Part shown: one piece after another, positions 12,387 to 24,595 of the stretch
Layout: each line of letters begins with the position of its first letter
Position numbering within the stretch: position 1 is the stretch's first letter
Assembly (NCBI GenBank): GCA_019633425.1
Contig: WSUB01000079.1
Location: forward strand, 62,001 to 126,000
Reading direction: 5' to 3'
DNA length: 64,000 nucleotides
From: Tulasnella sp. 424
Lineage: Eukaryota > Basidiomycota > Agaricomycetes > Cantharellales > Tulasnellaceae
Position numbers and translations under genes: made by a program
The notes under the pieces: generated by a model
Told to the model about the DNA's origin: nothing
The model's input: only the letters and a program-made list of their open reading frames with translations
The model's database searches: none

Positions 12387-13215
12387 ATGAAGGTTCTTGC
12401 ATTCGGTGCATCAAAGAACGTCGGTTACTACGCATCTACCGCCATGCTCAAGTCCGGACATACTGTCATCTTCCAGCTACGGAATCCCTCAGCTTTTGAT
12501 CAGGACGAGGAATTGAAACCGTTCATCCAGTCTGGCTCTGCAAAGTAGTCCAGGGAGAGAACAAGACGTTCGCAGAGTCTGGGCTGAAGCCACCGCCGAC
12601 AACATTCCTGTGGATGTCATCCTCTTTGCAGTCGGTGAGTGACCCAGTGCACGCAGCCTTTACTGAGTCTACGTTTACTGCCCCAGGTGGGACGCCAAAG
12701 TTTACTTTGTCGAAAGCCTTCATTATCGACCCTCCAAACATCTGCTTTTCCGCCCTCCTCAATGTCCTCTCCGTCATCCCTCGTTCCTCCCCACAACCTC
12801 GCCTGATCGCGCTGACGTCCAACGGCGTTACATCTGACACCCACAACAAGAACCCACTCGCCATCAGGGCCAGCTACGCCCTGATCCAAGGACCCCACGC
12901 AGACAAGCTTGGCATGGAGAGGCTTGTCCAGTGGTCGGCAGGATGGTCATTGTGGAAGGATAAAGAACCCACCTCAGTGATTCTACCTGAAGGCTGGAAA
13001 CATCGCTGGGTGGGAAGGAAGGCTGGTTACAGTCAGCGGTGGTCGTTGGTCCAGCGGTTTTCACTGACGGCCCAGAGAAAGGCGTCTACAAGGTTGGGGA
13101 GGACGTTTCCGGATTGTTGCCTGTCAGTCTGCGTGATGTTGCACATTTTATTGTGAATGACCTTGTGAAGAACTGGGAGAATTGGCAAGGCAAAAGACTT
13201 GCCATTGGTTACTAG
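12387..13215 (+). pseudogene. NmrA-like Rossmann protein, frameshifted copy
   Basis: The frame opens MKVLAFGASKNVGYYAS, a close paralogue of the partial gene at 18-276, but hits TAG after GSAK at 12546. Downstream coding continues in shifted frames: WAEATADNIPVDVILFAV up to a GTGAGT donor at the same place as the paralogue's intron 1, then after the acceptor a long stretch (VLSVIPRS, LIALTSNGVTSDT, GMERLVQWSAGW), another shift near 12995-13000, and a clean ending VVVGPAVFTDGPEKG to AIGY and TAG at 13213-13215. At least three one-base indels are needed, with no intron able to absorb them. Either this is a recent pseudogene or the assembly contains indel errors; the good conservation between the breaks is consistent with both. 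Confidence 0.75.
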
Positions 13216-13446
13216 GGCCTCCTGTTTCAATTGTCTTTGTATTTTCTGTAATCTGTCTATCCTAGTGACCACTTAATATTATCTTCTCGACAACGCATAA
13301 TCCCAGCAAAAGTTTGGCTACATTGATCACTTGCGAACAACATCTCCAAGAAAAGATACAACAAAAAAAAGATCTCGAAACAATTGGTCTACAGGCTACA
13401 TACATACACGCCGGGGGGAGGCCAGCTCGGTTAAGTACCGTTCGTT

Positions 13447-16400
13447 TTATCTGGAGCCATTGCCCTCTCGTACAATAGGAGAATCAAACGGTGCCGAGAA
13501 CGACGGAATCGCCTGATTGGTATTCCCCATTCTTGGCAGGGAACGCTGGATAGGTGTATCGGTGTACTGGAACCCCATGGAATAATGTGGCCGTGGCGTA
13601 GCGGGCAACCCAGATTGGTCCTTCAACGTTGCGGCAACTGACCATCCACCGTCGCTGCCCAAGGCTGTCTCTGCGGAGTTGTTCCCACCAACGAACTTTC
13701 GTGAGGAAGTATTCTTTGGAGTCGCAAAGACAGAAGGGCCGACTAGAGTTCGTCGGAACGTAGAGCTTGACGAGGACTGGCGTGGAGAGGAAGTTGGAAC
13801 AAAGGCGACGTTGTACTTGGTGCCCCGCGATGGAGTCCCAAGAAGATCCATACTTGAGCTCGTACTTCCCAGCTCCAATGGATCTGGATCGGGGAAGAAG
13901 TGGGGCATTTGGTGTAGACGAGATTCGAACGGATGTGAGGAAGTCTTGAGAAATGCGGTAGACCCGCTCTCTTTAGCTCGGGGTGTCTTGGGAAGGAAGG
14001 GCCAGGGCGATGCGGCGAGCCCTGGGCTGGACGGAATGTCCATTGGGGATGATGCTCGACCGTCTTCATTGGTAGGAGCCATGAACAGCGCAGTGCGTCG
14101 CTCGGCTCGTTCCACCACACGTTCTGGACTTGCATCGCCTTGAACTAGTGTTGGAGCCGAGCCCTCATGAGTGGTAGAGGCTGTTTCCCGCGCGCACTGA
14201 GCGCAATACCAACACTCGCCAAGTTCGTTCTCATCATTGATACCCGCACATACTTGATGCGACCATGTCTTGCATCCATCACAACGCACCATGGCTCGTC
14301 CATCATCGGGTTCTCCACAGATGCAGTCAACCACACCTTCATCGGCTTCATCTTCCTCGCGCCGCTTCGCAGAGAAATACAGTGCAGAGCGGACGTCACG
14401 TCGCGATGCTAGAGCAATACGAGCATCCGCAGGATCGCTCGGCGCCACTGGCATGGGAGTCGCACTGAGGAGGCCAGATTCGGTTGCTGACGAGCCCTCG
14501 GCAGAAGGGAAAAGACTAGCAAAGTGCTCGGCAAGACGTGGTCGAAGTCCAATCGATCCTTGCGGTGAATCTATTGGGAAGTACGTTTAAGTGACTGCCC
14601 GGAACAAGAAAACCTCCTATGGCATACCTTCATGACTCAAGGACCACAATCCCCGAACACTGGTGACATCTTCCTCAGTCCCGCTGATGCTCGTTGCAGG
14701 CATGTCGGAATCGCTGTCAGAATCCGACTCCCTAGTTAGGAACGACTCTACCATGGCCAGGCGCTCGCTCCGTTTTCGTTGTCTCTCCGTTCTCCGCTCT
14801 GCCTCGTTCGTCGACCAAGGGAACCGGAGGTCAGGCCAACCAGGTGCCTGCCCTGGAAGCGACTGAGAAAGTCTGGCATCGTTCAACGACATGTCATCTG
14901 GGAAGGCAACATTGGGCATGGCCGAAGAGTCGGATTTCTGCGATCGATGTCTCCACAAGTTTCGGAGGCCTGCACCTCCGGTGGTGACGTCCGACATCAA
15001 GCTCTCGTCCTCCTCCTGAACATCCAAGCCAAAGAGGGTCTTGCGCCATGTTTGGCCGCTTTCAACAGCCGACATGGGAATAACCTGAGCACCCTCAAGA
15101 TCTCCGGGATGGATTGCCATGCGACCGAGACCATCGACCTGCGCTGGTTTGAGCGGGGATACGTGGCGCGGACGGGTAAGTGATTTGGCAACTGCTTTTT
15201 CCCGTCCGACTTCGGACTGTTGAGTTTCTCCCTTGACTTTATCTTCCATACTAGAGTCGCTGGAGCTATCTCGAAAGGCTTCTAATCGCTTCCGCTTTTT
15301 AGACTCTCTTTCTTGACCTTGAATAGCAGCCTCGATTTTCTCGGATAACTGAGGCACAGAGTCTATCCGGATCCCCAATGCGGCAAAAGCATCCGGTGGG
15401 AAGGACCTCTCCTGTTCTTCTTCAAAGCGCCGTTTTTTCTCCCGTGGTTTCGGGGGTGAAGGAGGTGACCGCGGGCCAGCCAGCCAACGCCGAATCGCTG
15501 GTGAGACATTCTCCTCGAATTTTGGTGGGGATGATCCAAACACTACTGCCGTTGGCGTGGTGGGTCGAAGAAGTTTCAAACGTCGGCCCTTGACTGGGGA
15601 TACCGCAATGGCGACGCCTTTCTCAGCGAGTATTAATGATTTAGGAAGAGGAGAATTGATTGTTTGAGACGCATTCCGAATGTGTCGTGGAGCTGGTACT
15701 GGCCGTGGCAATGAAGATTGTCGCCTGGGTGGTGTAGAAGGTTGCATCACACTGTTATCTGGTGCTGCGCGGACCGCCGATTTGTCTCGAGGTTTCGATC
15801 GACCTTGCGTCTCCTTTCCTTTTCCTTTGGACTTGACCGACGTCTGAGCTTCGAACGCATCGACAAGAGCAATAGCCTCTTCCGCCTCCTTCGCATCGCG
15901 TGCCCTAGTTATCCGGACTCGAGCGGGGGCTTCCGACCTGTCAGCACGGTCGCGTCGTTGAGGGATGACAGGGGTATGAGAGGCGGCTCCGACCCGAGCG
16001 GGGCGGGTTTCCGGACGACGGGGGGTTGCAGGATACGAGGACATGGAAGATGGACCAGCCCGGCTCCCTCCTGCCAAGTTACTAACTCCCTTTCCTTTCC
16101 CTGTAGACTCAACGCCCTCCATACCAGGTATAACCGGTGAAGGGGTTCTTTCTTCCGGCGAAGGTGTCCCAACTTCACCATCAGGAACGATGCGGTGAAC
16201 ATTGCTCATGAACTCCTCCTCCGACTCGTGCGGTACCAAAATCAAACTATGCTCCATCCCTTCGACAAGCCGGTCCTCTCCATCGTCATCTGAACTCCCT
16301 CCTCCTCTAGCAAAACTCTGCCGGTGCCAGCGAGACGGAGATTGTTCAACTTGGGGCTCGTCGGTAGAGCGCCCGCTTTGGGACTGGGGGTGCCAGGGGT

Positions 16401-16970
16401 TCGGTTTCGGAGTAGTGGGACGTCCGACCGGGGAGCGCGTAGATCCGGTGGGTCCTGGCCGATCACCTTGGCCCCGAAAAGGCGATAGGAGAGCGGGGCT
16501 ATTATTCGGATGGCTCGGGGTTTTCCTTGAAGACTGAGATGGTGACGGTCCTACTGGAGTGCTGAATTGAGCTAATGGTCCAGACGGTGGAGTGAGTGGC
16601 GGAGACGTAGAGTGGCTTCTCTGAGTCCTCGGAGGCAAAATTGGTAGTGGAGGTAACAATGCACTGATAGTTGCTGGTGGGGTGCTCTGCCTTTCGTGTT
16701 AATCGGAGTTGTCAGCGTACGCCGGGATGTGTGACAATTATACGGGGCGTTGTGACCTACCTGTTGAAGGTGCTCCCGGAAAAGCCGGCACCGCTGTATT
16801 CCAAGAGACGAGAGTCAGAAATGATTGTAACCCATTGAATGGCTTTTAACGCACCGTCCTCTATGTTCTGATACGTTCTCGGCGGTCACAATCTTGTCAA
16901 CGGACGGTGCGGAGTCCATGGGTACAGGCTCGTCGGCCAAGTTCGCAGCCTGACTTAAGCTAGTAGACAT
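13447..16970 (-). CDS. PHD-finger protein, Ser/Pro-rich, 1103 aa
   Basis: Four exons (16970-16875, 16793-16761, 16686-14628, 14570-13447) close in frame. About 700 residues of low-complexity, Ser/Pro/Arg-rich sequence precede a single PHD finger at about residues 808-860: CICG, then CDGCKTWSH, C, and CWYCAQC, the Cys4-His-Cys3 zinc pattern. PHD fingers usually read methylated or unmodified histone H3 tails, so a chromatin-associated nuclear protein is inferred. The region after the finger is again disordered. The second exon is only 33 nt. The start at 16970 (AAAATGTC context) is preferred; an in-frame ATG at 17012 is an alternative. The partner complex is not evident. Confidence 0.8.
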
Positions 16971-17213
16971 TTTACTGGATTCTCCTGTATTCACTGAGCC
17001 ATAAACGGTCATTAAACCGTCCTCTCCTGGGTTTGTTGAAGGTTGAGAGTGGCCAATGCGTAGTGGCCTCTGGTGGTGTGAACGTTGGGGTAGTGGTGGA
17101 AGGAGAGTGAAGGCAATAGACAGCAAGCTGAAGTCGTATCTGTAGTTTTAATGAACGAGTAATTTGATACTGGAATGACGACTTTGGCGTTGTAAGTTGA
17201 CTTTTAGTATTGA

Positions 17214-18288
17214 TTACGCCCTGGTGGGTGACTTGGCGAGCCTCTCCAAGGCAAGCAAAATACAGGAGTGGGTTTGAATTAAAGCTTTAATGTGCGTGGC
17301 GTGGTCGTGTACGGAGATTTGCGTTGTACAATTCGTAGAAAGAGAGTCTTTGATACCGACCGAGGATGCGGTTGTAGTTTGAACTGCTGGTATGAGACCG
17401 ACTAAGCACGCGCAAACAAGAGCCTGGCCACAACGGTGAACGTCGTCAGCGCAGAGAACCCCAACACACGGGAGATAAGCGACAAATACGCTCGAGAGTA
17501 CGGATGTGGCGGTCCTTTTTGGACGATACTGTTCGCGAGCGACGCGTAAGTCACGGTCACCAGACACGCTTGGTCGGTGCCCCTTACTCGAATCACCCCT
17601 CCTCGTCCCGATTCTCATACGAGTAGAAGCAAGGAGGAAAGTTCTTGAGATCGTCTCATCCTGCCTTGCCATGCAACGCGGTAGCACCCCCGGCGGCCTA
17701 GTTGGTTCGACACGGCGAGTTATGTCCCAAATAGAGGAGGATTGAAAGAGATCCGGGACGAGAGTGCCTTCTACGTTAACATGTCGACGCGTCTGCTTGA
17801 GCCTATCGATGCATCTACCTTGACCCAAACTTGAAGGCTGGACGACGCGCTACCGGTGCGAGTGCGACTTCAGCCTGGACTGCAATTTCCGGCCTCACAC
17901 GCGTTTGGACAGGGAGGCGCCTTCTTAGAGAGAGACGAGTTGCTGATAAAACGTATATCGCCATAGATGTATACGGTTGTAGGTCGAGAGGAATATAGAA
18001 GTGGTATCGACGCGTTTGGTGGTCCAGATATTCCGTGGCCGAACCAAACTTGCAATTGGTCGGACAATTGAGTACACACGGACACTGTCTACTTTTGCAA
18101 CTGGAGCCACCGTTGGCACCATGGGTGAACAACCTGCAGCAAAATGGTAGCTGCATAGGTCGAACAACCATAAAGGGGCAGAACTCATGGTCCTCGTCGC
18201 TCGCACGTTCTGCGTGGCCGTCGCGCAGCTGAAGCCCAGTCTGGGAACTCATAATGGTCGAGCGAGAAGAACCTCTCTTGTGCGACAC
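17214..18288 (-). CDS. Unresolved spliced gene or relic, possible membrane protein
   Basis: Several minus-strand frames look coding but I could not join them without a break. A start is likely at 18252 (MSSQTGLQLRDG). Downstream pieces include LVRPRNIWTTKR with NRIHLWRYTFYQ, then IWDITRRVEPTRPPG, and finally a hydrophobic end LSLISRVLGFSALTTF with a stop at 17402. A GTAGAT...GTTAACGTAG intron-like piece lies near 17775-17820. The composition would fit a basidiomycete multi-spanning protein (perhaps DUF6533-like), which is a guess. The first part of the gene (the start and about 25 codons) recurs in the copy at 25302-25850, where the frame is cut by a stop. Boundaries are approximate. Confidence 0.3.
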
Positions 18289-18650
18289 AGTGACTATCTT
18301 AGGGTTGTAGCAGCCACCAAATAGTGGAAATATCAGTGAACGCGGGCTGTAAGACGGCCGTTGATCGTACGGCGTGATGCATGAGTCCTATCATCTCATA
18401 CTCGTCGCAGCACCGAGCTTCCTATGGATATCCTGCGATCTTTGTTCGTGCACGACAAGCTCTGTACTTCTGATAATCAGGATAGGTAGAACTGGGCGTA
18501 TTCCGATGTTCTCCTATGGCCCCGGGTCGTTCAGACTCGCAGAGACTGTTGAGTATTTTCGCCTTATCTGAGTTGCACTTGGCTTGGCTGACCTATCGCA
18601 TCTACTTTCACCACTGCGACACTATTGGATGATTTTGACTTCTAGAAAGA
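18100..18650. repeat. Direct repeat A, left copy (about 550 bp)
   Basis: This segment recurs in the same orientation at 25302-25850 with scattered substitutions and small indels; the offset drifts between about 7200 and 7206 bases. Shared landmarks are AACTCATAATGGTCGAGCG near 18245, GATCGTACGGCGTGATGCA near 18363 and a common right end at CTTCTAGAAAGA. It contains the start codon and upstream region of the minus-strand gene at 17214-18288. It lacks obvious TG...CA ends or a target-site duplication, so it does not look like a standard LTR. Confidence 0.75.
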
Positions 18651-19240
18651 ACTTTATTACTCGGACTCAAATCAATGAACTGGAACCCGCGCTGTGTCGG
18701 TTGAACTCTGTGCCCGGGGCTCGCAGATGGCTACTTCGGCAGGTTCACCTTCAGCGTTGGGCTCCGTCCCAAACTTTATCCGATCGTAGAACGTATCTTG
18801 TCACTTTGCATCTCGTTCGACGCACAGACGATGGTGTCCCATTCCTTTAGCAGGTGACAAGGATTGGTGGATCCTCGGCTTCTTCCTGTGTTCTCCGCTG
18901 CTACTCATTTCTTCATGTATCCTTGGCTTTCACTATCATAATTTCGCACGACCTTCGTAGATCGTCTTATTTCATGTCATTTGTGACTATGGACCATTGG
19001 TGACACTCTTCGATTGCGCAGGGCACTGGGTGGTGAGTTTTCCCGAAATGGAAGGTGTGAGAGACTCAGGCACACCAATTAGACGTTGCTTTCCAGTCCG
19101 ATCACCTCGAACTTGAAATTCCTCGAGCCTGAATCTCCTGCCTCAAGATCGTCAGTCCCAGCGAGCGACTCATGGTAGCCGTCGATTCGTGTTCGAGTGA
19201 TGATGTCGCCTGCATTTGATCCCGTTGCTTACTTGATCAC

Positions 19241-19250
19241 TTGTATATAT
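19241..19250 (+). promoter_or_regulatory. TATA element of copy-1 coiled-coil gene
   Basis: TTGTATATAT is followed by a strongly C/T-rich tract of about 140 bases, and the same arrangement is conserved at 22523-22534 in the second copy. It is the likely core promoter of the gene whose first resolved coding exon begins at or before 19586. Confidence 0.45.
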
Positions 19251-19585
19251 CGTCACTGCTGCCCGACGTGTCGTCTCTCCCCACCACATCCCCTTCCCCC
19301 TCCTAGAGAACTGAGTTCCTCAAACGCTCTACGCTTTTTGCTACCCAGTATATCACTCTCTCGCCCCTCCTTGCTTTTGGGTCGCTGCATAGCTTCCCGT
19401 ATCCTCGCCCTCGACCCTAGTCACCACCCGCTGCACGCTCTAGCCCTCGTTGGCTCGCTTGCTTCCAATACAACCTTGACGAGCTCCTTTTATCAATTTT
19501 ACTGTGTGTATGCTTCCCGAACGACGAGTCGGTCAAGTTAACTGATCGCTTCACAATGTTATTGCAGGTCGGTGACTGGACCGCT

Positions 19586-21495
19586 ATGATGCTGCCACAG
19601 GTGTACCATTCTTCGGAAACCTCAGTAAGTGCCCATTACCGTCGTGTAGTATCTCTGTTCCGACATACTCTTATGCTCCTCAGTACTGCGTCTCGGGTGC
19701 TGATGCTTCCGTCATCAAATTGCCTCTGGCTGAGTCGAGTGTAGACACCGTCATCGCTGCTGCCAGCGAAGACGCACCCGCTGTGACCTCTCAAAACGCG
19801 CTAGCAATGAGTGGCAATAACCGAGTCAGCGTGAGTAATTTTGACAAGAATGTTGGCCGGAGGCTCACTATGGTTGTTTCTAGGTCGGATATCGCCCGCT
19901 TATACTCGGCACCTTCCAAATTTCCACTCCTAGGTCCACCGCCTCCTCAAAGGTAGGCGGTCGCTTTTATCTCGCTCCTTTAGTTGGAACTAATGGTTTT
20001 TGGCGCTCCTGTTGAATTTCAGTCGCGCCCTTTAAGCTCCACCTCCATCACCCCTCGTGCCCGTTGGCGGTCGTATCCTCCTGCCCTCGCCCCCATTTCC
20101 CCTCTCTCAGCTCCTTCAGTCCCAGAAGAAGTTGCGAGTTTGAAAACTCGGCTGGCCGAGAGTGAGGCTGTGGCGGAAGACCTCACGAGGGAGAGGGCCA
20201 AGGCTTTGTCTACTTCCCGCCAATTATTCACCGGTTTAGAAAATCTTCGAAACCAAAAGGTCCAGTGGGCAAAGGAGAAGGACGCGTTGATGGAGAAATT
20301 GAGGGCTCTGGATGAGGAAAAGGCAACCCTGGTGGTTTCGCCTCCCTCTGAAGGAGTTCGGTTTGCCGGCTCAGGCGAACAGCAGCATGTCAAGCAGCTC
20401 AAATTACATTCGGCCTCTCCTAAGCCATTTGTCGACCAAAATGAAGGAACTCAGCGTCCAGAGGGCAAGGGAGCGATGAAGGTCAGGTTGGGTCCTCTTG
20501 ACGAGGCCCCTCGAATCCCCGAAATTCAGGTCACTCCTCCAGAGACCGCCCCGCCGAATCCCCCCACCTCAGGTTCCCTCCGTCGCCACTTTTTGAAGTG
20601 GCCCCGCATCCCAGCGGATCCCCCCCTCTCTGCTTCATTGCGTCAACAGCATTTGAAGTGGCCTCGCGTCCCAGCGAACCCACTCCTCCCGCTGGGACCT
20701 CGCTCCACCCGCTGGTTTTCGGGTGCACCCCAAGTTGAACCTTCTCGACGAAGCTTGGTCGACCTAGGGTGTCAAATCGTTGGGACCGATCCTTTCTCAG
20801 GATCTGTCGCGCGTCAAGTGATTGATGACCGGGGGAAGGAGCTCCTGCCACTCGAAAATGATTTTGCATACACTCGGTCAGTAGCTTGCCCGACAGCAGT
20901 GCTTAAAATATACTGATGTTACTTCTCGTCTAGTCCTTCGATAAATCTCGCGACGGCGGAAGAACTCGAAGCCCGAATGATTACGGTGTCAATCGACGGT
21001 GACCGATCTCGGGGTACAGCATCGGCAACGACCCGGGAGGACCCGCAGATCCATATATTCCCCGAATCGTTTTTCGCGTCTCCAAGTGACATCGGTGGTG
21101 AGCGTCGTGGCTTTTTCACAAGTCTCGGTCGATTCGGAACGCCCTGGCGGCGTTCCACCTTGGATAGAAGGTTCGCTACTGCTGAGCAGCATGCAACCCT
21201 CGAATCGCCGAGGAAGCGAGGTCCCTTCGGAGTGTTCACGAGCTCTTCGTAAGTCCCTTTACATCGGATCGTGGCATCTATGTTTTTCAGGCCTGAGATG
21301 GGTTTCTTGGTTAGCTCTCCGCAAGGCACTACATCCGAGGTCGCAGGCGACCCACAGCCTAAACGGAAATCGCGGCTCAGGAAGCTGTTGAAGAAAGGCA
21401 GGTGTTTGATCTGTAAGTCACTGCTCCTTCTTCGACGGACGACAATTCTAAAATCGTTAATCACGTTCTTTTCATGCATAGCACGTATTGAATGA
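19586..21495 (+). CDS. Novel coiled-coil protein with LKWPR repeats, copy 1
   Basis: Exons 19586-19624, 19684-19830, 19884-19952, 20023-20876, 20934-21248, 21291-21412 and 21482-21495 join in frame to about 519 aa ending KKGRCLISRIE. From the N-terminus: a Ser/Ala-rich stretch with VGYRPLILG, a basic Ser/Arg region, a coiled coil at about residues 120-185 (EVASLKTRLAESEAVAEDL onward), then two tandem units around SLRRHFLKWPRIPADPP (about 275-308) and RSTRWFSGAPQ, and a basic tail. No enzyme motif, membrane helix or known domain was recognised. The gene may begin in an earlier exon: a phase-compatible exon could end at 19507 before a GTATGC donor, its intron ending at 19567; the ATG at 19586 is the conservative choice. 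The sister copy is at 22875-24595. Confidence 0.6.
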
Positions 21496-22522
21496 GCTCC
21501 CTCCCCCCACCTCCCGCCTCTATCGCTCCAGTTGTTTTGCTTCTCTTTTGGGTTTCGCTTGCTTTGTTGCCTGTTGTACGCCACCCGTCACGTTTCCTTC
21601 ATCACGGCCGTTGTACTGGATACTTCGGAATAACCTGTAAGCGGTGGTGGTACCTGCGAATGTAGCGCTATTAGCTTCCTTGTACTTTTTTCTCCCGTGC
21701 TGTATTCTCTCGTGTTGTGTTCTCTCGTATTGTACTGCTCTCTTTTGCTGTGTATTTATTCGCCGAGTCATCCTGATCTGTAACTTCACAGCACCGCGCA
21801 TTACGCTGGACTGTAGCCTAAGTTGCCCAATAGTGTCCTCGATGTCCCTCGGAAAGGGCACCACCTGGCGCGCGGGATCATTGAGAAATACCGCAGCCTT
21901 TTAGAGTCAAATCAACGAACTGGAACCTGCGCGCGGCAGGTGTCTGTTGAACTCTGCGCCCAAGGCTCCAGATGGCCCACCTCGGAATTTCTACCCACTG
22001 AGGTGCAGCTACTACCACTTCGGCAGGTTCACCCTCAGCGTTGGGCTCCGTCCCAAACTTTGTCCGCTCGCAGAACGTATCTTGTCGCTTTGCATCTCGT
22101 TTGACGCACGGACGCTGGTGTCTCTTTCATTCAGCTGGTGACAAGGATTGGTGGATTCTAAGACTCTTCCTGTGTTCTCCGCTGCCACTCATTTATTCAT
22201 GTATCCTTCACACTATCGTAGTATCGCACGACCTTTGTATATCGTTCTATGCCATGTCGTTTCTGACTATAGACCATTAGTGACTCTCTTCGATCGCGCA
22301 AGGCACTGAGGGGCGAGTTTTCTCGAAATGGAAGGTGTGAGAGACTCAGGCACCGATTAATCGTTGCTTTCCAGTCCGATCACCTCGAACTCGAAATCCC
22401 TGAAGCTGAAGCTCCTGCCTCAGGATCGTGAATCTCAGCGAGCGACTCATAGTAGCCGTTGATACGTGTTCGAGGGACGATGACGCCTACATTTGGTCTC
22501 TTTGCTTACTTGATCAGTGCAC

Positions 22523-22534
22523 TTGTATATATAT
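22523..22534 (+). promoter_or_regulatory. TATA element of copy-2 coiled-coil gene
   Basis: The TTGTATATATAT-type element lies just upstream of a C/T-rich block, in the position equivalent to 19241-19250 in copy 1. Confidence 0.45.
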
Positions 22535-22874
22535 CGTCATCCTCCTCCCCAGCGTCTCGCCTATCCCCACCACCTCCCCTCTCCCTCCTAGAGAATCGAG
22601 TCCCTCGAAGGCACTTCTATCGCTGCTATCAAGTATAACACTCGCTCGCCTCTCCTTGCCTCTGGGTAGCTGCATAGCTTTCCGTATCCTCGCCCCTTGA
22701 ACCTGGTCACCACCTGCTGCACGCTCTAGCCCACGTTGGCCCACTTCCTTCCGTCATAGCTATCCCTACTTTCTTCTATACCATCAACTGTGCGTATGTC
22801 TCCAGAACCACGCGTCAGTCAAGTCAACTGATGGTTTCACAATGATATTGTAGGTCGGTGACTGGACTGCGACG

Positions 22875-24595
22875 ATGCTACCACAGCCATACTGTTCTTC
22901 AGAAACCCCAGTAAGTGCCCATGACCACCGTGTAGTATCTCCATTCCGACATACTCTTATGCTCTTCAGTGCTCCGTCTGGGCTCCTGATGCTTCCGTCA
23001 TCAAATTGCCTCCGGCTGAATCGAGTGTCGACACCGTCATCGCTGCTGCCAGCGAAGATGCACCCGCTGCGGCCTCTCAGAATACGCTAGAAATAAGTGG
23101 CAATAAACGGGTCAGCGTGAGTAATTTTGACAAGAATGTTGGCGGGAGGCTCACTTTGGTTGTTTCTAGGTCGGATATCGCCCGCTTATTCTTGGCACTG
23201 TCAGGATTACCACCACCACCCCCGCCGCCTCATCAAACGTAAGGGTTCACTCTCATTCCGCTCCGCAAGCTGGAACTGACTATCTCTGGAATCTTTCTTG
23301 AATTTCAGTCACGCCTTTCATCTTCTTCATCCACGTCCTTCGCCCGCCACACCCTCACCATCCCTCAAGCCCGTTGGTCGCTTTACACGTCCCCCCTCAG
23401 ACCCCTTTCTTCGTTCGCAACTTCCTCGGTCTCAGACGAAGTTGCGAGCTTGAAAGCTCGGCTGGCCAAGAGTGAGGCTGTGGCGGAAGACCTCATGAGG
23501 GAGAAGGCCAAGGCTTTGTCTACTTCCCGCCAATTATTCACCGGTTTAGAAAATCTTCGAAACCAAAAGGTCCAGTGGGCAAAGGAAAAGGACGAGTTGA
23601 TGGAAAAATTGAGGGCTCTGGATGTGGACAAGGCAACCCCGGTGGTTCCGCCCCCCTCTGAAGGAGTTTGGTTTGCCAGATCAGGCAAACAGCAGCAGAC
23701 CGAGGAGCCTCAGTCCCAGTCAGCCTCTGCCAGATCGACTGTCGGTCTCTCGAATCCCCCCCTCCCAGCTTCCTTGCGTCGAACATTTTCGAAGTGGCCC
23801 CGCATCCCAGCGGATCCCCCCCTCTCCGCTTCCTTGCGCCGACAACATTTGAAGTGGCCTCGCATCCAAGCGAGTCCACTCCTCAAGCTGGGACCTCGCT
23901 CCACCCGCTGGCTCTCGGGTGCACCCCAAGACCAAGGAACTCAGGGTTTAGAGGGCTCTCTTGATGAGGCCCGCCTGATTCACGAAATTCGAATCACCCC
24001 ACCTGAACCTTCAGGTGCAGATTTGGGGTCGATGGCCAACGCGACGGCTCTGGCTAATGATAGCAATCAGTACCTTTCTCCAGCCTCATGTCACCTCCTA
24101 CACTGGAGAACCCGGCGCCGGTCTCGAGCTTGCGACAACCCAACTCTTCAACACCCTCGATGCATCCCGGTGATGCAGCGAACTCTCCCTCCGAAAGCAC
24201 CCATCTCCACTTCCTCGCGTCGAACATTCAATACAACTTTCGACCAGCCTCAATGCATCCCGATGATGCAACCAACCCTCCCTCCGAAGACACCCCTCTC
24301 CGCTTCCTCACGTCGACCTACGTCGCCTGGATCGCCCTGGATCGCAGCGGATCCCCTCCACAGGCTCGTATCTCGCCCCAGCCGCTGGTTCTCGGCTGCA
24401 CCTCAAGTTGGCCCATCTCAGCCAGATTTGATCGACCTAGGGGCTCAAATCGTTGGAAGGGATCCTTCTTCTGAGTCTTGTGCGCGTCAAGTTAGGCATG
24501 ACCGGCGGAAGTGGCTCCAGCTGTTCGCAATTGCATTTGGAATTGAAGACAACTGGTCAGTAGCCTGCCTGGCAGCGGTTCTCAAGGTATACTGA
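22875..24595 (+). CDS. Novel coiled-coil protein with LKWPR repeats, copy 2
   Basis: Exons 22875-22910, 22970-23116, 23170-23238 and 23309-24595 give about 512 aa. Exons 2 and 3 have exactly the lengths of copy 1 (147 and 69 nt) and the frame is open throughout. The coiled-coil core is nearly identical (SRQLFTGLENLRNQKVQWAK). The LKWPR module is present three times in variant form (FSKWPRIPADPP, LKWPRIQASPLL, then RSTRWLSGAPQ), followed by an expansion absent from copy 1 in which a CIP(V/M)MQ-TLPPK unit repeats twice. If the GTCAGT donor at 24556 is used as in copy 1, the next exon runs out of the copy-1 frame because of a deletion, and the following acceptor is changed from CAG to CGG. The C-terminus therefore differs from copy 1; the end given here assumes read-through to TGA at 24593. 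Confidence 0.55.

Larger units (their letters stand above)
18663..21904. repeat. Tandem duplication unit B, copy 1
   Basis: The unit starts at the shared sequence AATCAATGAACTGG near 18670 and its second copy starts exactly 3240 bases downstream near 21910. Promoter, exon and intron sequences of the contained gene all match copy 2, including the TATA element at 19241-19250 and the following C/T-rich block. The copies differ by substitutions and by gene-altering indels. Confidence 0.85.

Noticed and set aside
13679..14143. Plus-strand 154-codon frame
   Set aside because: It is antisense to the last exon of the PHD-finger gene, which is supported by the zinc motif and intron structure.
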